DNA of 64,000 nucleotides. Source: Phascolarctobacterium sp. (GTDB lineage: Bacteria; Bacillota; Negativicutes; Acidaminococcales; Acidaminococcaceae). The stretch lies in contig JAUNWI010000005.1 of NCBI GenBank assembly GCA_030540395.1, positions 84,109 to 148,108 of the forward strand. Direction: 5' to 3'. Under the pieces are notes generated by a model, which saw only the letters and a list, made by a program, of their open reading frames with translations, had not been told where the DNA came from and searched no databases. Position 1 is the stretch's first letter. Every line of letters begins with the position of its first letter. Shown in pieces: positions 43,078 to 52,089 of the stretch. The position numbers were made by a program, and so were the translations under genes.

Positions 43078-44304
43078 ATGAAGAAAATTGTTAAACAATA
43101 TTTAGCAGACCATTATGAGGACTATGTAAAGGATTTAGAGACCTTGACCAATATTGACTCCGGTAACGGGGATAGAGAAGGCACGGAGGCAGCCAACAAA
43201 TTCGTGGCAGCCCAAATGGAAGCTCTTGGCGCCAGCACCGAGTTTCGTTATAACGATAGAGCCTGCCACTTAATCAGCCGCCTGAAAGGTACGGGCAAAT
43301 ACACTATACTCTTAGTGGCTCATGTGGACACGGTGTTCAAAAAGGGCGAGGCTGCTCGCAGACCCTTTAGAGTGGACGAGAACAATTTTGCCTGGGGTCC
43401 CGGCGTAGGTGACGACAAGGCTACCGTTGTAGAGGTAATCTACGGCCTGAAGGCTTTAAAGGCCGCTGGCTTTGATAATTTCAAGGAAATCATCTATTAC
43501 ACCAATGGTGAAGAGGAGGGTGGCTCCAAGACTGCCGAGGGCATTGTAGCAGAGCTGAGCCAACAGTCCGATTTTGCGATTATTATGGACGTAGCACGTC
43601 CGAACTGGGGCATTGTTACCCAGCGCAAGGGCAATGCCAAATATCGCATTGAGGTGAAGGGCATTGGCGGCCACCATGGCAACGCATCCCAGGAGTGCGC
43701 CAACGCCATCCACCAGCTGGCATACACTATTACGGAGCTGCACAAGCTGGCCAGCCCCATGCCCGGCAAGCCGGAGGATTTCACCGCTGCCGCTCTCAAG
43801 GCGCGTGGCATTGTGGACGCAGGTCAATTCATCCCCCAAAACACAGTGAATGTGGGCGTGATTGGCTCCACCAATGATAAAATCAGCGTTATCCCCGGGG
43901 ACGCCTTCTGCGAGGTGAATATTCGTTGCTTCACTATTGAAGAGCAGCAGCGTATTGATGCTGAGGTTAAAGCGCTGGAGCAAAAAATTGTTATCCCCGG
44001 CACCACTGTAACCATTACCGGTGGCATTGTAACCGGCCCCATGCAAAAAACAGCGCAAGCCCAAAAGATGGTGGATGTTTACAAGCGCATTGTCAAGGAA
44101 GAGTTTGGGGGCGAGGTAAGCGAATGGGTAGCAGGCGGCCTGACCGATGGCAACCGTACTGCTAAATTCGTGCCCACGCTGGATGCCTTGGGCGTAGAAA
44201 ATTACGATGAGCATACTGACCATGAATCAGTAGATTTGAACACTGCGGTGCCCCGCACTGCGGCCTTCGCTTTGACCTTGGCCGAGCTGGCAGAGGTATT
44301 CTAA
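43078..44304 (+). CDS. M20-family metallopeptidase (glutamate carboxypeptidase-like)
   Basis: A 408-residue cytosolic zinc peptidase or deacylase. Metal and catalytic motifs are AHVDTVF (His, Asp), GPGVGDDKATVV (Asp bridging), NGEEEGGSKT (Glu base and ligand), MDVARPN (Asp) and HTDHESVD (His near the C-terminus). The dimerisation domain lies at about residues 195-310 (GIGGHHGNASQECANA). The substrate is not evident; relatives cleave C-terminal Glu or act on N-acyl amino acids. AAAGGAG precedes the ATG; a terminator follows. Confidence 0.87.
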   Translation: MKKIVKQYLADHYEDYVKDLETLTNIDSGNGDREGTEAANKFVAAQMEALGASTEFRYNDRACHLISRLKGTGKYTILLVAHVDTVFKKGEAARRPFRVDENNFAWGPGVGDDKATVVEVIYGLKALKAAGFDNFKEIIYYTNGEEEGGSKTAEGIVAELSQQSDFAIIMDVARPNWGIVTQRKGNAKYRIEVKGIGGHHGNASQECANAIHQLAYTITELHKLASPMPGKPEDFTAAALKARGIVDAGQFIPQNTVNVGVIGSTNDKISVIPGDAFCEVNIRCFTIEEQQRIDAEVKALEQKIVIPGTTVTITGGIVTGPMQKTAQAQKMVDVYKRIVKEEFGGEVSEWVAGGLTDGNRTAKFVPTLDALGVENYDEHTDHESVDLNTAVPRTAAFALTLAELAEVF

Positions 44305-44311
44305 AAAACAT

Positions 44312-44360
44312 GACACCGAAAGCCTTTCCTCATAAAAGGAGGGACTTTCGGTGTCTTTTT
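44312..44360 (+). terminator. Terminator
   Basis: GACACCGAAAG pairs with CTTTCGGTGTC, inner CCTTTCCT/AGGAGGG stem, T-run. Confidence 0.88.
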
Positions 44361-44465
44361 CTGCTTTGCAAGGCAGTTTCCTAAGAATTTAGCATGACTC
44401 TTGACCACTCTTGTGATATAATATAGAGGTTAAAAATTTATCCAATGAGTATGAGGTGTACGTAA

Positions 44466-45362
44466 ATGGCAAAAAAAGGTAATAAATATAAGGGCTACGA
44501 GCCCGGCGAGGTCTATGACCCTACAGGCATCAGCAAGTACTTGGGCTTGGGCCGTCCCATTGATTTTGGTCAAAAGGTCAACAAGCTGGCTATGATGGCA
44601 ACTATTTTCCTGTGTGTGGCCATCACACTCTGGAAAACCTCCAGTGGCATGGATTCCGGAGAGGCAGTAATGTTTTCCCTGACTAGTGGCTTGGGCTTTT
44701 TACTGAGCTATATGATTGCCCAGGAGCTGGACCCTGACCGCCAGCTAGGCGGCATTATCGGTGGCGCTCTGACTGTAATCGGATACTACTTCTTCGGTGC
44801 TGGCAACATCATGGTGCTGCTGTGGCTGCTCTTCGTTCTGCGTATGCTGAACCGTAGCTCCGGTGACCGCCATCGCATTGCCGACAACGTGATTATGATT
44901 GGCTCCGCCGTTTGGCTAGGCAAGGAAGGCTTTTGGGTATATCCCTTGCTGACCGCTGCAGCTTATATTTTAGAAAGCCAAATCAAGGGTGGCTATTTCC
45001 GCAGCTTGTATCTGGCAGGTATCTCCTTGGCAGGTCTGGCTATTGCTGAATTCAGCAAGGAGGCTACCGTGCTGACTATGGAAATGATTCTGGTAAACTG
45101 CATGGCCGTTATCCTCTTTTTACCGGAAATTCGCATTGCCGAATATACTCAGGCTAAGGGGGATAAAAATGGCAAGCGCCTGTTCCCCAAGCGTTTGCAG
45201 GCCACCATGGGCTTTTTCTGCATGATGCTGGTGGCTGCCATCTTCCTGCACGGCAACGAAGCTGGCAAACAGCTGCTGCCGGGCACCATGGCTGCAATGG
45301 GCTGCGGTCTGTACCTTTTGGTTGCTTTGATGCGTCATCAGGTTGCTTTTAAAAAGTATTAA
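44466..45362 (+). CDS. Polytopic membrane protein of unknown function
   Basis: A 298-residue protein I do not recognise. After a polar N-terminus (about 40 residues, rich in Lys, Gly and Tyr) it has around eight hydrophobic segments, e.g. LAMMATIFLCVAITLW, VIGYYFFGAGNIMVLLWLLFVLRM and TMGFFCMMLVAAIFL. No catalytic motif or charged cluster suggests transport of a known type. GAGGTG is the likely ribosome site. It is followed by cyclophilin and GIY-YIG genes at short distances and may share their transcript. Confidence 0.65.
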   Translation: MAKKGNKYKGYEPGEVYDPTGISKYLGLGRPIDFGQKVNKLAMMATIFLCVAITLWKTSSGMDSGEAVMFSLTSGLGFLLSYMIAQELDPDRQLGGIIGGALTVIGYYFFGAGNIMVLLWLLFVLRMLNRSSGDRHRIADNVIMIGSAVWLGKEGFWVYPLLTAAAYILESQIKGGYFRSLYLAGISLAGLAIAEFSKEATVLTMEMILVNCMAVILFLPEIRIAEYTQAKGDKNGKRLFPKRLQATMGFFCMMLVAAIFLHGNEAGKQLLPGTMAAMGCGLYLLVALMRHQVAFKKY

Positions 45363-45386
45363 TAAATCTAGCTGGAGGCTTATATC

Positions 45387-45857
45387 ATGAGTGAAAACAG
45401 AAAAATTAAGTTTACTACCAATAAGGGCACCTTTGTAGCAGAAATGTTCGAGGACAAGGCACCCTTGACCACCAAAAACTTTATCGAGCTGACGGAAAAG
45501 GGTTTTTATAATGGCACCATTTTCCATCGCGTTATCGAAGACTTTATGATTCAGGGTGGCGACCCCACCGGCACCGGTATGGGTGGCCCTGGCTACAAGA
45601 TTAAGGATGAATTTGGTCCTGGCCTGAAGCATGATGACGAGGGCATTCTATCCATGGCCAATGCAGGTCCCAACACCGGTGGCAGCCAATTCTTTATCAC
45701 CCTGGCTCCCACTCCTTGGCTCAATGGCCATCACGCTATTTTTGGCAAAATCGTAGAGGGCATGGAGGTTGTGCGTCTGATTGGCGTGGTACCTACCGAT
45801 TTCCGTGACCGTCCTCGTGAGGCTGTCATCATGGAAAAGGTTGAGGTTGTAAAATAA
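45387..45857 (+). CDS. Peptidyl-prolyl isomerase, cyclophilin type
   Basis: A 156-residue cytosolic cyclophilin that speeds Xaa-Pro turns in folding proteins. Motifs include FHRVIEDFMIQGGDPTGTG, with the catalytic Arg in FHRVI, SMANAGPNTGGSQFFI and LNGHHAIFGKIVEGM. There is no signal peptide. The stop shares a base with the next start (TAATG). AGCTGGAGG precedes the ATG. Confidence 0.93.
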   Translation: MSENRKIKFTTNKGTFVAEMFEDKAPLTTKNFIELTEKGFYNGTIFHRVIEDFMIQGGDPTGTGMGGPGYKIKDEFGPGLKHDDEGILSMANAGPNTGGSQFFITLAPTPWLNGHHAIFGKIVEGMEVVRLIGVVPTDFRDRPREAVIMEKVEVVK

Positions 45858-46114
45858 TGCCTGCCTATGTATATATGCTGCGCTGCAAGGATGACAGCTT
45901 ATATACCGGTTGGACCAATGATTTGCAGCATCGTCTGAAAGTGCACGCCTCTGGAAAGGGTGCAAAATATACCCGTGGGCGGGGACCCTTGACACTGGTT
46001 TATGCAGAAGAGCTGGTCGACAAGGAAACCGCCATGAAGCGGGAATGGGAAATAAAAAGCCTTACCCGCACGGAAAAGCTGGCCCTGTGTGCAGCTTGGC
46101 AGCAAGATAAATAG
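45857..46114 (+). CDS. GIY-YIG domain protein (UPF0213/YhbQ-like)
   Basis: An 85-residue single-domain protein with AYVYMLRCKDDSLYTGWTND, a form of GIY-YIG, followed by RLKVHASGKGAKYTRGRGP and the Glu-containing REWEIKSL. It may nick DNA, but the role of these small stand-alone proteins is unclear. It is coupled to the cyclophilin gene by a one-base overlap. Confidence 0.88.
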   Translation: MPAYVYMLRCKDDSLYTGWTNDLQHRLKVHASGKGAKYTRGRGPLTLVYAEELVDKETAMKREWEIKSLTRTEKLALCAAWQQDK

Positions 46115-46143
46115 CTTTTTATATCTAAAATTCAGATAATTAT

Positions 46144-46301
46144 TTGCTTTTCCTGACGTTTTGGGCTATAATGTAACCTATAAGCTTTTTCTACTATAGG
46201 GAGTGACGGAGTGGGCTGCACGCTTTACCGCGGCTGATTCCGTTTTGGTGGGAGCTTAAAGAGTACAGGCTGATAAGCAGCCAAAATTAGGGAGGACTAA
46301 A
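46144..46301 (+). promoter_or_regulatory. cspA-type promoter and structured 5' leader
   Basis: TTGCTT-17-TATAAT (46144-46172) starts a leader of about 120 nt. TAAGCT (46180) can pair with AGCTTA (near 46254), and ACGGA with TCCGT inside it; GGCTG...CAGCC follows. Long folded leaders are usual for cold-shock messages and control their stability and translation by temperature. Confidence 0.6.
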
Positions 46302-46499
46302 ATGACTGGTAAAGTAAAGTGGTTTAATGCTGAAAAGGGCTACGGCTTCATTCAAAGAGAGGGTGCTAAGGATTTGTTCGTACACTTCTCTGCTATTCAG
46401 GCTGATGGCTACAGAACCCTGGAGGAGGGCTGGGACGTTGAATTTGACGTTATCACCGGCGGCCGGGGCGAACAGGCTGCCAACGTAAAGCATATTTAA
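46302..46499 (+). CDS. Cold-shock protein, CspA family
   Basis: A 65-residue single-stranded nucleic-acid-binding protein, one OB-fold. RNP1 is KGYGFIQ and RNP2 is DLFVHFSAI, as in all CspA proteins. It acts as RNA chaperone in the cytoplasm. AGGGAGG precedes the ATG. It has a structured leader and its own terminator, so it is a one-gene unit. Confidence 0.95.
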   Translation: MTGKVKWFNAEKGYGFIQREGAKDLFVHFSAIQADGYRTLEEGWDVEFDVITGGRGEQAANVKHI

Positions 46500-46504
46500 C
46501 CATT

Positions 46505-46540
46505 AAGGCATCATCTTCAGTGGTGATGCCTTTTTATTTT
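46505..46540 (+). terminator. Terminator after the cold-shock gene
   Basis: AAGGCATCA, loop, TGATGCCTT, T-rich tail. Confidence 0.88.
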
Positions 46541-46617
46541 GCAAAAAACAGCAGAACTTCGTATAATATAATTAGCGGTATCTTAACATGCTTGCTTGTG
46601 AACGAAGGAGGTAGCTT

Positions 46618-48012
46618 ATGCATAGATTTCGTAGCATAATGATGCTTTGCCTGAGCCTGGTGCTGGCCTTAGCCATGGCTGGACCGGCTCGTGGAGCCAC
46701 AAGGCAGCCGGTGAGCCCGGAGTACGTGGATAAATATTTTACTTCGGTGGCGGCGGCGTCCTGCCTGGGCGTATATTTGCCGGAAAATTCCACGGAGTTT
46801 AATTATCTTGGGGCCTACGGTTGGCGCATTATGCCCCAGCAGCTGCGCAGTGGTAGGGTGGAGAGCAATTTTGCCATTGCGCACAATTATTTTCCGGAGC
46901 TGAAAAAGCGCATTTTTTTAGTGACCTTTAGGGGCAGTGCCAATAAAAAGGATTGGTCCATTAATTTTAGGACTAGCCGGGTGAATTATGGTGGTACAAC
47001 CTTAGCGGAGATGGATGCCTTGGCCAAGGAGCCCTTGCGTAAGGGGGAACCTGCGGTACACAGTGGCTTTAATACTTATGTGGACACAGTGCTCAGAACC
47101 TCCGTCTTGGACGACAAGGGACGGCTACGGGGCGTATTTAAGGCTGTGGCAGAGCGCCCTGACGCTATTTTGCTTTTAAGTGGACACAGTCTTGGGGGCG
47201 CAGCAGCCACCCTTTTGGGTCAGCGCCTTGTGGACTTGGGCCTGCCTGCAGAAAGGCTGTGCGTGGTGACCTTTGGGGCGCCTGCCGTGGGCAACGAAGC
47301 CTTCGCTATGGCTTACGGAGCGAGGATGCGCCTTTTGCGCATCACCAATACGGCGGACCCGGTGCCGGGCAGCCTGCAGACCTTTTTTGGTGGCTATAAG
47401 CAGTTTGGCCAGCATATCAAATACAGCCTGTCGACTCAAATCGGCAATGTGCAGCATGATATGGCCATGTATTTTGATTATAGCATCAGCGAGTTTTATC
47501 GGGAGTTTGATCGCCAGGTGGCGCTGGGTCATCTAAGTGCTGTGCCGGATAGCAGGATTACCCTGGGCAAGCCTGTGGTAGCCCTGTGGATTCATGAATC
47601 TGCTAATTTGCACAAGGTGGCTACAGTGGTGGACTTAAAGCGCTTTGTTACCGATGAGTATAAGCGTGTTTTGCCATCCTTTATTGTTATGAATAAAGCC
47701 TTGGGCAAGGAGGCTTATACTCACGAAAGCATTGTGGACAAGAGCCGTTTTTCGGGTGCCGATTATATTTTAGTCTGCGGACTGGATGGCTACCGTCAGC
47801 CGGAGGCTGACGGCTGGTATTTGACGCTGGACCAGGTGCTCTTTGATGAGCAGGGACGAATGCTGACCATGAGCAGCTTGGGCCGCAAGGTTTTGCCGGC
47901 CATCGGCAATGTGCAGGCAGTGGGCGAAAGCCTGATGGCAGCACGCAAGGAGCTGCATACGCAGCTCCCCTTCGTGCTGGAGCAGTTTGAGCCCAGACTG
48001 GCTCAACAATAG
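46618..48012 (+). CDS. Secreted lipase of class 3
   Basis: A 464-residue alpha/beta hydrolase with a signal peptide (about residues 1-26, MLCLSLVLALAMAGPARGA). The nucleophile is in LSGHSLGGAAATLLG, preceded by VTFRGSANKKDW as the oxyanion loop; NTADPVPG carries the likely catalytic Asp and the His is probably in QFGQHIKY. The C-terminal ~180 residues form a second domain that I cannot name. Export suggests lipid or ester breakdown in the periplasm or outside. GAAGGAGG precedes the ATG. The next gene follows after 18 bases. Confidence 0.85.
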   Translation: MHRFRSIMMLCLSLVLALAMAGPARGATRQPVSPEYVDKYFTSVAAASCLGVYLPENSTEFNYLGAYGWRIMPQQLRSGRVESNFAIAHNYFPELKKRIFLVTFRGSANKKDWSINFRTSRVNYGGTTLAEMDALAKEPLRKGEPAVHSGFNTYVDTVLRTSVLDDKGRLRGVFKAVAERPDAILLLSGHSLGGAAATLLGQRLVDLGLPAERLCVVTFGAPAVGNEAFAMAYGARMRLLRITNTADPVPGSLQTFFGGYKQFGQHIKYSLSTQIGNVQHDMAMYFDYSISEFYREFDRQVALGHLSAVPDSRITLGKPVVALWIHESANLHKVATVVDLKRFVTDEYKRVLPSFIVMNKALGKEAYTHESIVDKSRFSGADYILVCGLDGYRQPEADGWYLTLDQVLFDEQGRMLTMSSLGRKVLPAIGNVQAVGESLMAARKELHTQLPFVLEQFEPRLAQQ

Positions 48013-48030
48013 ATAATAGGAGAATGTGCT

Positions 48031-48678
48031 ATGAGCTTAGATGCATTGGCTAAAGAATTGCAGGCCTGTCAGGCCTGTCCCTTTAGGCAGGAGGCTATCG
48101 GCCCGGTGGGCTGGTTTGGCAATCCTGCCAGCCCCATCGTGTTCGTGGGCGAGGGCCCCGGGGGTGTGGAGGATGATTTTGGCTGTCCCTTGATTGGGCC
48201 ATCAGGACAGCTTCTAGATAAGGCTTTGTGGGCGGCCAAGATGACTCGTGATAGGGTTTTGACTACCAACGTGATTAAGTGTCGGCCCAAAAATAATCGC
48301 ACACCGGATATTGCCGAGGCGGCCTTTTGTGCCAAGCGGTGGCTGGATAGGGAGCTGGCAATCATCCAGCCCAAGGTCATCGTGGCCTTGGGCGGCGTGG
48401 CCATGCATTATTTGGGTAATGCGGATATGCGCATTACTCGTGATAGGGGCCAATGGTTCCGCACGGAGCAGGGCTTTGACTGCATTGCCACCTATCACCC
48501 GGCGTATCTTTTGCGGCTAACAGGACACGCTTTGGTGACGGCAAAATGGGATGTGTTCCACGATTTGGAGGCGGCCAGGGAGCGCGCAGCGCTGCTGGCG
48601 CCGGGCTACGAATTCATGTCCGCCGAGAAGGTGGATTTGTTTAAGCTATTTAAAAAGCGCGTGCACGATTACTTGTAA
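48031..48678 (+). CDS. Uracil-DNA glycosylase, family 4 type
   Basis: A 215-residue DNA repair enzyme of the Fe-S type. Two Cys in LQACQACPFR and two later Cys (TNVIKCRP and AAFCAKRW) can hold the [4Fe-4S] cluster; the uracil pocket has VGEGPGGVEDDFGCPLIGPSGQLL and the DNA-binding loop is TYHPAYLLR. TAGGAG precedes the ATG. Although close behind the lipase gene, there is no functional link. Confidence 0.9.
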   Translation: MSLDALAKELQACQACPFRQEAIGPVGWFGNPASPIVFVGEGPGGVEDDFGCPLIGPSGQLLDKALWAAKMTRDRVLTTNVIKCRPKNNRTPDIAEAAFCAKRWLDRELAIIQPKVIVALGGVAMHYLGNADMRITRDRGQWFRTEQGFDCIATYHPAYLLRLTGHALVTAKWDVFHDLEAARERAALLAPGYEFMSAEKVDLFKLFKKRVHDYL

Positions 48679-48692
48679 TGAAATAAGACTTA

Positions 48693-48721
48693 TAGCGGGA
48701 GCGACAGGCTCCCGCTTTTTT
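48693..48721 (+). terminator. Terminator
   Basis: AGCGGGAGC, loop, GCTCCCGCT, T-run. Confidence 0.9.
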
Positions 48722-48920
48722 GCCTTCAGAGAGGCTTTTTTTACAGGGTATTTACATGCATTTTTTACGGATTTAACATTTGCATTTTATAATGTAGTTG
48801 CTGAATACATATTGGGTATGCAGTGAAAAATGGACAAGCTATGGGTATCATAATTGTTTATGCTTTTTGAGAAATGTCAGACAAATTATCTGGTTTTGTG
48901 GAATTGTAGTGAAAAATTTA

Positions 48921-48950
48921 TTGACATTTTACGGGAGTAGCGTATACAAT
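48921..48950 (+). promoter_or_regulatory. Promoter of the ugp-like operon
   Basis: TTGACA (48921-48926), 18 bases, TACAAT (48945-48950). No operator repeat is obvious. Confidence 0.65.
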
Positions 48951-48999
48951 ATACCTATGAAGTACACATTTTGTAATGTGAGATGAAGGAGTGGATATG

Positions 49000-50301
49000 A
49001 TGAAAGTTAAAAAGTTTTTAGCAGCTGCTATGATTTCTCTGTTGGCTACCGGTCTTGTTGCTGGTTGTGGTGGCGACAAAAAGAAGAGTGCGGACACCGG
49101 TAAAAAAATCCAGATTGAATACTGGCATGTTGCTGCAGAAAGCTTTGGCGGTGCTACCGTTAAAGAGCTGGTAGCAGACTTTAACAAAAAGAACCCCAAT
49201 ATCGAGGTTGTAGAAAAATATAATCCTGATATGTATAAGGGCCTGACCCAAAACCTGCAGGCTGCTATTGCTTCTGGCAAGAACCCTGACGTAGTACAAA
49301 TGGGTTATTCCTTCCTGAACTATGCAGCCGAAAACTTCAAATACACTGACTTGAATAAAGCCTTCAAGGAAGCAGGGGACGAAAACTTCATGAAGGACAA
49401 CTTCCTGCCCAACGTATTGAATCTGGCTCAAACTGATGATGGCAAACAAATCGGCTTGCCCTATTCCATCAGTGTTCCCGTTCTGTACTATAACCCGGAA
49501 ATTTTTGCTAAGGCTGGCTTAGATGCCAACAATCCTCCCAAAACCTGGGAAGAGGTTTCCAAGGCTGCTAAGCAAATTAAGGACAAGACCGGTAATATGG
49601 GCTTCTTTATGCAGGAATATGCTGATAACTGGGCTCAACAGGGCTTGATTGAATCCAATGGCGGCAAAATGCTGAAAAAGGAAAATGGCAAGGTATTGGC
49701 TGGCTTTGATACTCCGGAAGCAGCAGCAGCTTACCAGCTCTTGGCTGATATGGTTAAGAATGGCAGCGGTCTCCATGCTACCAACGAAGAAGGCTTCCAA
49801 GCTTATCTGAGTGGCAAGCTGGGTATGGTTTGCACCACCATCGGCAAACGTGCTAACTTCGAAAAGAGTGCTAAGTTTAACGTTAAGGCAGCTCCCTTCC
49901 CGGCCTTCGAAAGCAAAAAGGTGCAAATTCCTGCTGGCGGCAACTTCCTGATGGTATTCTCTAAGGATGCTGCTAAACAAAAGGCTGCTATCGAGTTTAT
50001 TAAATATCTGCAATCCCCCGAATCCTTGGCTAAATGGAGCACCGGCACCGGTTATCTGCCTCCTCGCAAGGGCGTAGCTGATGATCCTAAGGGCTTCAAG
50101 AAGCTGGCTGACGAGAACCCCAATATTAAGATGGCTTTGGCAGAGATGAAAAAAGTTAGCAAATGGGCTAGCTTCCCCGGTGCTAATGGCCTGCAGGCTG
50201 AACAGCTGTTGATTGACGCTCGCGACATTATCCTGAGTGGCAAAATGACCGCTGCAGAAGCATTACATCAAACTGCTGAAAAGATCAACAAACTGATGTA
50301 A
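49000..50301 (+). CDS. ABC transporter substrate-binding lipoprotein, UgpB-like
   Basis: A 433-residue family-1 solute-binding protein with a lipoprotein signal ending VAGCGGDKK. IEYWHVAAESFGG, ELVADFNKKNPNIEV, GKNPDVVQMG, LPYSISVPVLYYN and GNFLMVFSKDAAKQKAA are typical of glycerol-3-phosphate/sugar binders of the UgpB type. The ATG at 49000 has AAGGAG 8 bases upstream; two earlier in-frame starts are too close. A hairpin follows that would lower expression of the permeases relative to this protein. The exact ligand is not proven. Confidence 0.82.
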   Translation: MKVKKFLAAAMISLLATGLVAGCGGDKKKSADTGKKIQIEYWHVAAESFGGATVKELVADFNKKNPNIEVVEKYNPDMYKGLTQNLQAAIASGKNPDVVQMGYSFLNYAAENFKYTDLNKAFKEAGDENFMKDNFLPNVLNLAQTDDGKQIGLPYSISVPVLYYNPEIFAKAGLDANNPPKTWEEVSKAAKQIKDKTGNMGFFMQEYADNWAQQGLIESNGGKMLKKENGKVLAGFDTPEAAAAYQLLADMVKNGSGLHATNEEGFQAYLSGKLGMVCTTIGKRANFEKSAKFNVKAAPFPAFESKKVQIPAGGNFLMVFSKDAAKQKAAIEFIKYLQSPESLAKWSTGTGYLPPRKGVADDPKGFKKLADENPNIKMALAEMKKVSKWASFPGANGLQAEQLLIDARDIILSGKMTAAEALHQTAEKINKLM

Positions 50302-50332
50302 CTTCAGTAATCTTCGCTTGTCCATGATCATG

Positions 50333-50362
50333 AAATGCCGCCGTCGCCGGCGGCATTTTCTA
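50333..50362 (+). terminator. Intra-operon hairpin after the binding-protein gene
   Basis: AATGCCGCCG pairs with CGGCGGCATT, then a short TTCT. Its place between binding protein and permease genes fits partial termination or mRNA protection. Confidence 0.75.
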
Positions 50363-50386
50363 TAGCAATACTTAAAGGAGATTTCT

Positions 50387-51265
50387 ATGAGCAAGAACAA
50401 TAAAGAAGCAATCCTTTATTTACTGCCAGCTGCAGTACTATTTTTAGTATTCTATTATTGGCCCCTGCTTCAGAACATGTATCTGAGCTTCTATTCCTGG
50501 AATATGGTGAGCCCCAATATGAAATATGTGGGCTTGGAAAACTTCACCTATATTCTATCCTCAGCAGAATTATTAAAAATTATGCTGAACACCTTCCTCT
50601 TTGTCGCTATTATGCTGGTGCTGAATTTTGTGCTGCCCTATCTGTATTCCTTCGTTTTGGGGCATATTGTCCAAAAGTTTAACGCCTTTTATCGCTCGGC
50701 ATTATTTTTGCCCTCCACTCTGTCACTGGCAGTAGCAAGCATTTTGTTCCTGTGGATTTATAACCCTTTGGCCGGTCCTTTAAATATTATTTTAGGCTGG
50801 TTTGGTATGGAGTCACCCCGTTGGTTCAAAGAGGATTATCTGGTAATTTTCGCAATTTGCACCATTATCGGCTGGAAGGTTTTTGGCTATAACCTGATTG
50901 TTATGCTGGCAGCCATGGTGGCAGTGCCCAAGGAAATGATTGAGGCTGCCAAGCTGGAAAATGCCTCTAATTGGGTTATTTTCAAGAAAATCATTCTGCC
51001 CATGACCTCCTCCACTGCGATTTACGTTTTCACAATAACAGTGGTCTTTGGCCTGCAGTACGTGCTGGTGCCCGTAAATATGCTTACTCAGGGCGGTCCT
51101 GACCAGGGCAGCTCCAACCTGGTATATATCATCTATCAATACGCATTTACCTTCTTCCAGACAGGACGCAGTGCTGCCTATGCAGTTATCACCATGGTAT
51201 TCTACCTGGTATTCCTCTTTGTGAAGAATAAATATTTAGAGAAGAAGGTGTACTATGAAAACTAA
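50387..51265 (+). CDS. ABC transporter permease, UgpA-like
   Basis: A 292-residue inner-membrane permease with about six helices. The EAA loop that docks on the ATPase is AAMVAVPKEMIEAAKLENASNW; LTQGGPDQGSSNLVYIIYQYAF near the C-terminus is typical of the UgpA/MalF group. AAAGGAG precedes the ATG. It overlaps the next permease by 11 bases. Confidence 0.87.
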   Translation: MSKNNKEAILYLLPAAVLFLVFYYWPLLQNMYLSFYSWNMVSPNMKYVGLENFTYILSSAELLKIMLNTFLFVAIMLVLNFVLPYLYSFVLGHIVQKFNAFYRSALFLPSTLSLAVASILFLWIYNPLAGPLNIILGWFGMESPRWFKEDYLVIFAICTIIGWKVFGYNLIVMLAAMVAVPKEMIEAAKLENASNWVIFKKIILPMTSSTAIYVFTITVVFGLQYVLVPVNMLTQGGPDQGSSNLVYIIYQYAFTFFQTGRSAAYAVITMVFYLVFLFVKNKYLEKKVYYEN

Positions 51266-52082
51266 ATTCAGAGAAGAATGGCCCTGGCATTTATTGCTTT
51301 TTGTGGCAGTTTTCCTGATGCTGTGGCCCATCATTTTTATGCTTTCTACCTCCCTCAAGGATTTGAATCAGGTCTTCGAGTCCACCTTAAACCCCTTGCC
51401 CTTCCCGCCGACCTTTGAAAACTATATCAATGTGTTGGAAAACTTCCCCCTGTTTACCTATATTTGGAATACCTTCTACATCGCCATCGTAGTTACCATC
51501 AGCAAGGCTTTGACCAGCGTTTTGGCAGCCTTTGGCTTTGTCTACTATAACTTCAAATACAAGGAAACTATTTTTAACAGCATGCTGTTGACCTTCTTTA
51601 TTCCCATCACAGTATTGGTAATGCCCAACTATCTGATGATGTCCAAGCTTGGTCTTTTGGACACGCCCTACGGTGTTATGCTGCCGGGCCTGGCTGATGG
51701 CATGGGCATCTTCCTGATGCGCCAGACCATGCGTGGCATTCCTAAGCCCCTTTTGGAGGCAGCAATTTTGGATGGCGCTAAGCCCCATCAGATTCTGACC
51801 AAGGTTGTTATTCCTTTGATTAAGCCTTCTATCTTGGCTATTTCCATACTCTTCTTTATCAATAGCTGGAACGAGTATTTCTGGCCCCTTTTGATTTTGC
51901 AGGATAAGCTCAATCTGACCTTGCCTTTGGCACTGCAAATGTTTATCAGTGCCGAGGGTGGCAGTGAATGGGGCGTAGCTATGGCTGTGGCAACCCTCAC
52001 CAGCTTGCCTCCGCTAGTGCTCTATGTATTCTGCCAAAAATTTATCATCAATACGTTTATGCAATCTGGTGTGAAAGGATAA
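51255..52082 (+). CDS. ABC transporter permease, UgpE-like
   Basis: A 275-residue permease paired with the gene before it. The docking loop reads IPKPLLEAAILDGAKPHQI, and NSWNEYFWPLLIL is a signature of MalG/UgpE proteins. Six helices are seen. GAGAAG within the preceding gene is the ribosome site. It is followed by the ATPase after 7 bases. Confidence 0.88.
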   Translation: MKTKFREEWPWHLLLFVAVFLMLWPIIFMLSTSLKDLNQVFESTLNPLPFPPTFENYINVLENFPLFTYIWNTFYIAIVVTISKALTSVLAAFGFVYYNFKYKETIFNSMLLTFFIPITVLVMPNYLMMSKLGLLDTPYGVMLPGLADGMGIFLMRQTMRGIPKPLLEAAILDGAKPHQILTKVVIPLIKPSILAISILFFINSWNEYFWPLLILQDKLNLTLPLALQMFISAEGGSEWGVAMAVATLTSLPPLVLYVFCQKFIINTFMQSGVKG

Positions 52083-52089
52083 GAGAAAG